Shown in pieces: positions 1-5,615 of a DNA stretch of 11,104 nt. Position numbers and translations under genes: made by a program. Under the pieces are notes generated by a model. It saw nothing but the letters and a program-made list of their open reading frames with translations. It was not told the origin of the DNA and ran no database searches. Source of the DNA: JALSIF01 sp026981635 [NCBI: bacterium] (GTDB taxonomy: Bacteria; 4484-113; JALSIF01). How positions within the stretch are numbered: the stretch's first letter is position 1; every line of letters begins with the position of its first letter. Location: assembly GCA_026981635.1 (NCBI GenBank), contig JALSIF010000275.1:1-11104 (forward strand), in the 5' to 3' direction.

Positions 1-552
<552 letters not shown>

Positions 553-577
553 GTTAATAAGGGATATCTGTGTTAAC
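553..577. repeat. Imperfect inverted repeat between sod and the methyltransferase gene
   Basis: GTTAA at 553-557 and TTAAC at 573-577 are inverted copies around an AT-rich core containing GATATC. The site sits directly after the sod stop codon, where base composition begins to fall. It could be an operator for the restriction-modification genes or a weak stem. No poly-T follows, so it is not a good terminator. The arms are only 5 bp, so chance is a real possibility. Confidence 0.2.
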
Positions 578-621
578 ATGACCTCTGACTAGGTATCAGT
601 CGGCGTGCTTTAGGGACGAGG

Positions 622-1551
622 ATGACTTACGGAAAGGGGGCTAAGACTGGGTGGCCCGACTGGGTCAAAAAGCTGGGAGAGCCTTATTATTCATCCCCTG
701 ACCGGTCAGCCCTGATCTATCAAGCTGACTGCATTGAAGCGCTCAAAAAAATTCCTAAAGATTCAATAGATTTAATTTTTGCCGATCCGCCATATTTCCT
801 CTCTGACGGTGGAATCACCTGCCACGCTGGCAAGATGGTCAGCGTGGATAAAGGGGATTGGGACAAGCCACCGGGCTTAGGTGAGATGCACGTGATCAAC
901 CTGAAGTGGCTCTTCGAGTGTCAGCGGATTCTCAACTCACACGGATCCATTTGGGTCTCGGGAACGCATCATGTGATCTTCTCGGTCGGGTTTGCGATGC
1001 AGCAGCTGGGGTTTAAACTGCTTAATGTCATTACCTGGGTAAAGCCCAATCCTCCGCCCAATCTCTCGTGTAGGTACTTTACTCACGCGACTGAGATCGT
1101 GCTGTGGGCGGCTAAGAATGAGGAGACTAGGCATATCTTCAATTATAAGGAGATGAAAGAAATAAATAAAGGTAAACAGATGAAGTCTCACTGGAGAGAC
1201 ATTGCTCCAGATTTGACAGATGAGTGGAAAATTCTCCCCCCATCGGGCGATGAGAAGAGGCATGGGAAGCACCCGACGCAGAAACCATTGGCCCTGCTTG
1301 AAAGGATCATAATGGCTTCTTCAGAGCCGGGACACTTGGTTCTGGACCCATTTATGGGCTCTGGTACTACGGGAGTGGCTGCCATCAGGCTAGGGAGGAA
1401 GTTTATAGGATTTGAGCTCAAGGAGGAGTTTATTAAGGTAGCCTCAAAAAGGTTAAGAGATGAATATGAAAATTGTAGGCAAGGTAAATTAGAAGATGAA
1501 TTATTTAAAGAGCTTGAGGAGCTTTCTGGTAGAAAGATAGCTGGCTATTAG
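622..1551 (+). CDS. dpnA: DNA adenine methyltransferase, beta class, DpnA (M2.DpnII)-like
   Basis: Predicted to methylate adenine N6 in GATC and so protect host DNA from the endonuclease encoded next. The 309-residue protein has the beta-class motif order: catalytic DPPY (residues 55-58) near the N-terminus, and the AdoMet-binding DPFMGSGTTG (242-251) near the C-terminus after GKHPTQKP (215-222). Blocks such as YFLSDGG, SVDKGDWDK and NLSCRYFTHATE match what I recall of the DpnA branch, whose pneumococcal member also methylates single-stranded DNA. The C-terminal 30 residues or so are charged and probably helical. The ATG start has AGGGA at 612-616 and GAGG directly before it. GC is about 55% in the first half but near 32% over the last 100 bp. 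It lies 42 bp upstream of the endonuclease gene, probably in one transcript. The family is secure; GATC specificity rests mainly on the partner. Confidence 0.93.
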   Translation: MTYGKGAKTGWPDWVKKLGEPYYSSPDRSALIYQADCIEALKKIPKDSIDLIFADPPYFLSDGGITCHAGKMVSVDKGDWDKPPGLGEMHVINLKWLFECQRILNSHGSIWVSGTHHVIFSVGFAMQQLGFKLLNVITWVKPNPPPNLSCRYFTHATEIVLWAAKNEETRHIFNYKEMKEINKGKQMKSHWRDIAPDLTDEWKILPPSGDEKRHGKHPTQKPLALLERIIMASSEPGHLVLDPFMGSGTTGVAAIRLGRKFIGFELKEEFIKVASKRLRDEYENCRQGKLEDELFKELEELSGRKIAGY

Positions 1552-1593
1552 TATTTGCTAGCTTGACTTTCTAGTGAGACAGTAGGTGAAAGA

Positions 1594-2487
1594 ATGGTCA
1601 GATATGGTGATCTAGGTTTCTCTAGCTTTGAGGACTTCTTCTATGAGTTCAAGAATACTTTATTAATGTCTAATAAAACTTATGATTATTTTGTTGATTG
1701 GGATAAGGTCAGGAGAGAAATTGAAGCTCATAGGGCTGAGCTCTCTATTCTTAATGTATTAACCCGGATTAACAGTAAGGATGAAAGAACATCTGAGTTA
1801 GGTCATTTAATTTCTAAGTATCCTGAAGTTGTTTCTACCCTGCCTCTTTTAATAGCCGAGAGGATTCATAATGAAAAGATTGACATATTTGATTTGGATA
1901 GTGAAGAAGTAGTTTCTCTTGTATTTACTCCAGATGCTGTGGAAGAGAATTCATTAGAAGAAATTGTTGATTTTTGCGTAAAGACTGGAATAATTGACTT
2001 ATTTGGTGAGATAAAGGATGTCATTGATTATCTACTTGGAGTTGAAGTTGGATTAGACACCAACGCTAGGAAAAATAGAAGTGGAAACATATTTGACAAG
2101 ATAGTGGAAAGAAGAATAACTAAGTTTATTGATGATAGTTGTATCCTGGTTGGACAGGATCCTAATTTATCTTTATATAAAGTCATTGCTTCAGGTAAAA
2201 AGAGAGCTAAGACTCATGACTATGTTATCTACAGAGAAGGAAAACCAGCTGTTGTAATTGAATGCAATTTCTACAACACCGCTGGAAGCAAGCCGATTTC
2301 AATAGCTGAGAGTTATATTCTGATGTCACAAGCTGCAGGAAAGCGGGGGCTTAAGTTTGTGTGGATAACTGACGGACCTGCCTGGTTAAAAATGACTGAG
2401 CCACTTGAGAGAGCTATGAGTGATATAGATTGGGTAATAAATTATTACATGATTAATAAAATAATGAGGATAATTGAAAGCACCTGA
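1594..2487 (+). CDS. dpnB: Type II restriction endonuclease, DpnII/MboI-like, predicted GATC-specific
   Basis: Predicted to cut unmethylated GATC in double-stranded DNA, acting with the methyltransferase encoded upstream. The 297-residue length matches the DpnII family. Recognisable blocks are LLIAER (85-90), GVEVGLDTNARKNRSG (149-164), the core around HDYVIYREGKPAVVIECNFYN (208-228), GSKPISIAESY (231-241) and WITDGPAW (257-264); all line up with DpnII as I remember it. The likely catalytic residues are Asp209 and Glu223, with Asn225 where the PD-(D/E)XK pattern usually has Lys; DpnII appears to share this ExN form. The start ATG has a ribosome-binding site TAGGTGA at 1583-1589. GC is about 37-38% in sampled lines, with many AT-rich codons and AGA/AGG arginines, far from the chromosomal background, so recent transfer is likely. 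There is no visible control protein gene, so any delayed expression would need another mechanism. Confidence 0.93.
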   Translation: MVRYGDLGFSSFEDFFYEFKNTLLMSNKTYDYFVDWDKVRREIEAHRAELSILNVLTRINSKDERTSELGHLISKYPEVVSTLPLLIAERIHNEKIDIFDLDSEEVVSLVFTPDAVEENSLEEIVDFCVKTGIIDLFGEIKDVIDYLLGVEVGLDTNARKNRSGNIFDKIVERRITKFIDDSCILVGQDPNLSLYKVIASGKKRAKTHDYVIYREGKPAVVIECNFYNTAGSKPISIAESYILMSQAAGKRGLKFVWITDGPAWLKMTEPLERAMSDIDWVINYYMINKIMRIIEST

Positions 2488-2529
2488 CCGCTCTTACCTA
2501 CTTAGCGGAGTGGGAGGCTCAATTAAACA

Positions 2530-2574
2530 GGCCGGGGAGCCTGCCGGTCCCTTCGAACCTGCCTGCCCCCGGCC
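2530..2574. other. GC-rich hairpin, 8-bp perfect outer stem
   Basis: GGCCGGGG at 2530-2537 pairs perfectly with CCCCGGCC at 2567-2574. The interior holds two copies of GCCTGCC (2539-2545 and 2561-2567; the last base of the second copy also belongs to the stem) and a TTCGAA. No T-run follows on either strand, so it is not a standard intrinsic terminator. The stem marks the point where base composition switches back from AT-rich to GC-rich. Confidence 0.4.
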
Positions 2575-2580
2575 CGTCGG

Positions 2581-2620
2581 GTGGTGAGGTCCCCTTACGG
2601 GGTAAGGGTAAGTCTACCAC
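2581..2620. other. Two-part hairpin in the convergent spacer
   Basis: An outer stem GTGGT (2581-2585) with ACCAC (2616-2620) encloses a perfect 7-bp inner stem, CCCTTAC (2592-2598) with GTAAGGG (2602-2608), closed by a GGG loop. The two stems are separated by an internal loop, a layout more like a structured RNA than a terminator. The alternative CCCC-TTAC-GGGG pairing uses the same bases. Confidence 0.4.
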
Positions 2621-2645
2621 ATCTGTTGGCAAGTTGTGAAGTCCT

Positions 2646-2676
2646 GTGAGGAAATTGGCGGGACCTTTTTCCTCAC
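2646..2676. other. Perfect 9-bp hairpin with 13-nt loop
   Basis: GTGAGGAAA (2646-2654) is exactly complementary to TTTCCTCAC (2668-2676). The loop contains GGCGGGACC. A related sequence, CGCCGGGAC followed by seven T (2695-2710), lies about 38 bp further on, so the segment may include a short diverged duplication. The T7 tract could end transcription of the endonuclease gene, but I see no strong stem directly before it. Confidence 0.4.
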
Positions 2677-2760
2677 CTCCTCCACTGAGCAGATCGCCGG
2701 GACTTTTTTTCTGCCTACTCCATGGGCAGGGAAGCTTGACTTGAACCTCCGCCATTGTTG

Positions 2761-2813
2761 GGGGGTTTTGCCTTAATCTTCCCGATGGCGCGGGAAGTCG
2801 GGGGTTTTATGCC
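2761..2813. repeat. Hairpin bracketed by direct repeats GGGGGTTTT..GCC
   Basis: CTTCCCG (2778-2784) pairs perfectly with CGGGAAG (2791-2797) around a 6-nt loop. Immediately outside are two near-identical words, GGGGGTTTTGCC (2761-2772) and GGGGGTTTTATGCC (2800-2813). The symmetrical placement suggests a small mobile-repeat unit or a regulatory RNA motif. The short T4 runs are too weak for a confident terminator. Confidence 0.35.
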
Positions 2814-3037
2814 TGCCGCCTTGGCTGGCCTTGGGGTGTCTAGCCTGCCCGGTGGATTGCTGAGCGCAAGGACTGGTCCCGGCTTTGGCGATGAAGCGCT
2901 GGTGGTGGGAACCCGCCGCTGTCAGCGGGCCGGGTGGGCGAGGAAAGCGTTGATAGCGCTTGCGACCTGGATGTCCCTTAGCTTTGAGGTGGTCCTGGAA
3001 GTGGGGGAAGCTTTCGGGGAGCCACCTGGGGAGTTGA

Positions 3038-4429
3038 TCAGCTCTCCTCGGGCGGTGGCCTATTTGCTGGCGGCTTCTTCTTCTCCCCGGTGGGGGGCTC
3101 ATGGTCGGGGGGACCTTGGAGGCTCTTCTTGTAGCGCTCCTGCCACCAGCTTCTCAGGCGCTCCACGATCTCCACTTCAGAGCCGATGGGCTTGGGCTCA
3201 AAGAGGCGAAGGTGGGCCAGCTCCTCGGGCAGGTAGAGCTGGGGGACAAACCCCTCCGGGAAGCTGTGGGGGTAGCGGTAGCCCTCACCGAAACCCAGCT
3301 CCTTCATCAGGCGGGTGGGGGCGTTTCTCAGGTGGCGGGGAACGGGGAGGGTGCCGTGCTCCCGGGCGATCTTGCGCGCCCGGCCCAGGGCGAGGTAGGC
3401 GCTGTTTGACTTGGGTGCGCTGGCCAGATATACCGCGCACATGGCCATGGGGATGGCCGCTTCGGGCATGCCCACCTGCTCCTGGGCCTGGTAGGTGCTC
3501 ACCGCCAGGGTGAGGGCGTAGGGGTCGGCCAGCCCCACATCCTCCGCCGCCGAGATCACCATCCGCCGGCAGATGAAGCGGGGGTCCTCGCCCGCCTCAA
3601 GCATCCTAGCCAGCCAGTAGAGGGCGGCGTCAGGGTCGGAGCCGCGCACCGACTTGATGAAGGCGCTCGCGAGGTCATAGTGCTCGTCGCCCGCCCGGTC
3701 GTAGCGAAGGGCTCCGGAGGAGGCAAGCTCCCGAAGCTGCTCCAGGTCAACCACCACCCTCTCGCCCTCGCCCGCCCGGGCGCGGGCCAGCTCCACCGCC
3801 TCCTCCAGCCCGGCCAGGGCCACCCGGGCGTCCCCGTCGGCTGCCCGAGCAAGGGCACGCACCGCCTCATCGGTCACCTCCACCGGCTCGTCCCCAAGCC
3901 CCCGCTCCGGATCGGCCAGGGCGCGGCTGAGGATCAGCTCTATCTCCTCCTCGGTGAGGGGGCGAAGGATGAATAGGCGGCAGCGGGAGAGGAGGGGGGA
4001 GATGATGTAGAAGCTGGGGTTTTCGGTGGTGGCACCGATGAAGGTTAGCACCCCCTCCTCCACCAGGGGGAGGAGGGCGTCCTGCTGGGCCTTGTTGAAG
4101 CGGTGGAGCTCGTCTACGAAGAGTACCACCGGGCGGGCAAACATCCCCCCGCCCCGGGCCAGCTCCTCCGCCCGGCGGATGTCCCTCACTCCGCTGGCGG
4201 TGGCGGAAAGCTCAATGAACTGGGCATCTATGGCGCCGGCCACCAGGCGGGCGAGGGTGGTCTTGCCGGTGCCCGGGGGACCCCAGAGGATGAAGGAGGG
4301 CACCCTGCCCCGGCGGGCGAGGGCGGCAAGCTCCCTCACCACCGGCGCCTGCCCCACCACCTCCTCAAAGGTGCGGGGGCGCATCCGCGCCGCCAGGGGC
4401 ACGCGGCCTGGGGAGGGGTCGCCTCTCAC
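3038..4429 (-). CDS. rarA: Replication-associated recombination protein RarA (MgsA/YcaJ), AAA+ ATPase
   Basis: Clamp-loader-related AAA+ ATPase that acts in the cytoplasm at stalled replication forks and interacts with single-stranded-DNA-binding protein. The 463-residue product has PLAARMRPRTFEEVVGQ at 11-27, Walker A GPPGTGKT (50-57), Walker B VVLFVDELHRFNKAQQ (101-116), sensor 1 ATTENPSF (133-140) and the arginine-finger region LLSRC (146-150). The C-terminal half has the usual RarA tetramerisation region (for example AEDVGLADP and a late PHSFP block). The tail after about residue 430 is Lys/Pro-rich and probably disordered. GTG at 4429 is the first usable start: an in-frame TGA lies 27 bp upstream and no other start intervenes. 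No Shine-Dalgarno is seen, but a -10-like TAGAAT lies 8 nt upstream, so the mRNA may be leaderless. The gene diverges from the lipoprotein gene. Confidence 0.97.
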   Translation of the reverse strand: MRGDPSPGRVPLAARMRPRTFEEVVGQAPVVRELAALARRGRVPSFILWGPPGTGKTTLARLVAGAIDAQFIELSATASGVRDIRRAEELARGGGMFARPVVLFVDELHRFNKAQQDALLPLVEEGVLTFIGATTENPSFYIISPLLSRCRLFILRPLTEEEIELILSRALADPERGLGDEPVEVTDEAVRALARAADGDARVALAGLEEAVELARARAGEGERVVVDLEQLRELASSGALRYDRAGDEHYDLASAFIKSVRGSDPDAALYWLARMLEAGEDPRFICRRMVISAAEDVGLADPYALTLAVSTYQAQEQVGMPEAAIPMAMCAVYLASAPKSNSAYLALGRARKIAREHGTLPVPRHLRNAPTRLMKELGFGEGYRYPHSFPEGFVPQLYLPEELAHLRLFEPKPIGSEVEIVERLRSWWQERYKKSLQGPPDHEPPTGEKKKPPANRPPPEES

Positions 4430-4437
4430 TGGAGTCG

Positions 4438-4443
4438 ATTCTA
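4438..4443 (-). promoter_or_regulatory. Candidate -10 element for rarA, possible leaderless start
   Basis: On the - strand the hexamer TAGAAT matches TATAAT at 5 of 6 positions and ends 8 nt before the GTG start of rarA. Transcription would then begin at or next to the start codon. No convincing -35 box is seen 16-18 bp further upstream, and there is no ribosome-binding site between the hexamer and the start. Confidence 0.4.
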
Positions 4444-4473
4444 GCCCCCCGCTTCACTCCGGCGGGGAGGGGA

Positions 4474-4479
4474 TATAGT
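4474..4479 (+). promoter_or_regulatory. Candidate -10 element for the lipoprotein gene
   Basis: TATAGT matches the -10 consensus at 5 of 6 positions and lies 9 nt before the GTG at 4489. A weak -35-like TTCACT is at 4453-4458 with a short 15-bp spacer. The purine-rich AGGAAG at 4481-4486 lies between the hexamer and the start, so it may be a Shine-Dalgarno, or the mRNA may begin almost at the start codon. Confidence 0.4.
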
Positions 4480-4488
4480 CAGGAAGCG

Positions 4489-5295
4489 GTGGGACTGAAA
4501 GGGAAAGCGGGCTGGCTCCTTGGAGCGCTGGCGCTCCTCGCTCTGGCCTTCCAGGCCTGTCCCGGCCGGCCGGGGGAGGACCCCGTAAGGCGGCTGGTCA
4601 CCCGGGAGGACCTGGGCGCGGGGCTCAGGGTGGGGCTGTCGGTGGAGAGTCTGCCCGCTGAGGGGATAGAGCTTGGTCCTTACCAGCTTGAGGGGCCCAT
4701 AAAGCAGGAGAGCGAGGCCAACCCCGACCTCTCCTCCCTTATCTGGTACTGGAAGGATGCCCTCATGGTTAGCGTGGCCGCCTACCGGGGGCGGGTGCAG
4801 AAGGTGGAGGTGGGCGTGGTGAGGCCGGAGCTGCTCAGCGAGCGGGGGATACCTACCCTGAGCGGGCTGGAGGTGGGAAGGACGGAGCGGGATCGGGTGG
4901 TTGAGCTGCTGGGGGAGCCGGACTGGAGCTTTGAGCACGAGGGGAGGCTCTATGAGCGCTACATCACCATTGATGAGACGATGGGCCGGGTCTATGAGCT
5001 GATCCTTACCTACCAGCAGCGGGAGGTGCCCAGTGCGGTGGTGAGGGAGAAGCCGGTCCCGCCCGAGGAAGAGGCGGCCAAGCCCAAGGACGAGAAGAGG
5101 CCCATCCCCCTGCCCAGGAAGGTTGAGTATGAGGAGACGGGAGAGATGCTTCCCGCCGGCTGGCTGCTGGTGGGCTATGCATACAGTGCCCACGGGTCGG
5201 TGGAGGTGGCCCGAAAGTACCTTGAGCAGGGAAGGAGGGGTCCCGAGGTGATTGAGGAGAAGGTCCCTCCCGTGGAGGGGTCTCAGAAGAGCTAG
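4489..5295 (+). CDS. Predicted envelope lipoprotein with a BamE-like segment, function unknown
   Basis: I do not recognise the family as a whole. The 268-residue product begins with a basic N-region and a hydrophobic stretch (residues 8-22) followed by Cys24 in LAFQAC. This resembles a lipoprotein signal, although the residues before Cys are not an ideal lipobox. Residues 126-145 (GLEVGRTERDRVVELLGEPD) match the pattern of the BamE/SmpA-OmlA fold, where a small helix precedes a Gly-Glu-Pro-Asp turn, followed by aromatic strand-like sequence (RLYERYIT). Residues 180-215 are rich in Pro, Glu and Lys and are probably a flexible linker. A short conserved-looking C-terminal part follows (GWLLVGYAYSAHGSVEVARKYL). 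The start is GTG with AGGAAG just upstream. It stands alone between rarA and the tRNA genes. A role in the envelope is inferred only from the signal and motif. Confidence 0.8.
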   Translation: MGLKGKAGWLLGALALLALAFQACPGRPGEDPVRRLVTREDLGAGLRVGLSVESLPAEGIELGPYQLEGPIKQESEANPDLSSLIWYWKDALMVSVAAYRGRVQKVEVGVVRPELLSERGIPTLSGLEVGRTERDRVVELLGEPDWSFEHEGRLYERYITIDETMGRVYELILTYQQREVPSAVVREKPVPPEEEAAKPKDEKRPIPLPRKVEYEETGEMLPAGWLLVGYAYSAHGSVEVARKYLEQGRRGPEVIEEKVPPVEGSQKS

Positions 5296-5311
5296 CCAGA
5301 AGGCAGAGGAG

Positions 5312-5388
5312 TGGTGGGCGCACCAGGACTCGAACCTGGGACCTCCACGATGTCAACGTGGCGCTCTAACCAACTGAGCTATGCGCCC
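5312..5388 (-). tRNA. tRNA-Val (anticodon GAC)
   Basis: Read on the - strand, the acceptor GGGCGCA pairs with TGCGCCC. The D-arm is AGCTCAGTTGGTTAGAGC. The anticodon stem CCACG/CGTGG encloses a loop TTGACAT, giving anticodon GAC, which reads GUC and GUU valine codons. The T-arm is CCAGG-TTCGAGT-CCTGG. The discriminator is A and CCA is encoded. It lies 16 bp downstream of tRNA-Cys and is probably on the same transcript. A perfect CCCTCC/GGAGGG hairpin at 5265-5279, inside the lipoprotein gene, lies beyond its 3' end and could help termination, but has no T-run. Confidence 0.97.
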
Positions 5389-5404
5389 CCGGCCCAGATT
5401 TTAG

Positions 5405-5478
5405 TGGAGGGGACGGGCGGAATCGAACCGCCGTAAGAGGTTTTGCAGACCTCTGCCTAACCACTCGGCCACGTCCCC
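5405..5478 (-). tRNA. tRNA-Cys (anticodon GCA)
   Basis: Read on the - strand, the acceptor GGGGACG pairs with CGTCCCC. The D-arm is GGCCGAGTGGTTAGGC. The anticodon stem GAGGT/ACCTC encloses loop CTGCAAA, giving anticodon GCA. The T-arm is GGCGG-TTCGATT-CCGCC. The discriminator is U, as expected for cysteine tRNAs, and CCA is encoded. It is the first gene of the Cys-Val pair and starts about 15 bp after a -10 hexamer. Confidence 0.97.
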
Positions 5479-5492
5479 GCTTTGGCTCCCTG

Positions 5493-5522
5493 AGTATATA
5501 TACCTGAGGTAGGGGCGGTCAA
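5493..5522 (-). promoter_or_regulatory. Promoter for the tRNA-Cys/tRNA-Val transcript
   Basis: On the - strand, TTGACC (5522-5517) is followed after 18 bp by TATACT (5498-5493), each matching its consensus at 5 of 6 positions; overlapping TATATA gives a 16-bp spacer. The predicted transcript start is about 8 nt before tRNA-Cys, a normal leader for processing. This is the best-formed -35/-10 pair in the window. Confidence 0.7.
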
Positions 5523-5547
5523 TTGCCCCCGCGGGGCGGGTGGATTT

Positions 5548-5553
5548 TATAAT
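5548..5553 (+). promoter_or_regulatory. Candidate -10 element for cstA
   Basis: A perfect TATAAT lies 62 nt before the cstA ATG. A weak TTGCCC at 5523-5528 could be its -35 box with a long 19-bp spacer. The predicted 5' leader is roughly 55 nt and includes the ribosome-binding site. This promoter is back to back with the tRNA promoter, their -35 regions nearly touching. Confidence 0.5.
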
Positions 5554-5615
5554 TCTTATGGAGGGTGACCGCGAGGGGCGGTGCGAGAGAGCCAGCTAAA
5601 CCGAGGTGACCTGCC

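Larger units (their letters stand above)
2488..3037. other. Convergent intergenic spacer, 550 bp, no supported gene
   Basis: The endonuclease gene (+) and rarA (-) converge on this spacer. AT-rich sequence ends near 2528 and the rest is GC-rich. Open frames exist on both strands, but none shows a recognisable motif, a good start site or a protein-like composition, so I call no gene. The left 300 bp contain three clear hairpins (2530-2574, 2581-2620, 2646-2676), a T7 tract at 2704-2710 and a short CTGCC/GGCAG stem (2711-2729). A hairpin at 2778-2797 is bracketed by GGGGGTTTT repeats. The right 200 bp carry short GC-rich inverted repeats, for example around 2910-2930, but nothing I can name. 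The spacer could hold a structured RNA, terminators for both genes, or remains of a decayed element. Confidence 0.6.

Noticed and set aside
573-599. Promoter (TTAACA ... TATCAG) for the methyltransferase gene
   Set aside because: The spacer is only 15 bp and the -10 match is poor; a real promoter is likely nearby but cannot be fixed from sequence.
2549-2565. TTCGAA resembling a tRNA T-loop
   Set aside because: No flanking T-stem, anticodon arm or acceptor stem can be built around it.
2519-2755. Small open frame on the - strand within the spacer
   Set aside because: Proline/glycine-rich, covers the hairpins exactly, no ribosome-binding evidence or recognisable family.
2520-2760. 6S RNA, SRP RNA, RNase P RNA or tmRNA
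   Set aside because: I looked for the conserved sequence blocks of each on both strands and saw none; hairpins alone are not enough to name a family.
2773-3102. Open frame on the - strand with HLKAKGHPGRKRYQR, faintly like a transposase C-terminus
   Set aside because: The similarity spans under 20 residues, the frame overlaps the end of rarA, and no other transposase motif or terminal repeat was found.
2755-3513. Long open frame on the + strand through the spacer and the rarA 3' end
   Set aside because: Its right half is the antisense of conserved RarA codons and its composition is Gly/Pro/Ser/Arg-rich low complexity; no motif or homologous block.
5558-5599. 13-codon open frame (ATG GAG GGT ... 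TAA) in the cstA leader
   Set aside because: The ATG is only 4 nt after the proposed -10 hexamer, so it would lie before the expected transcript start, and there is no ribosome-binding site.
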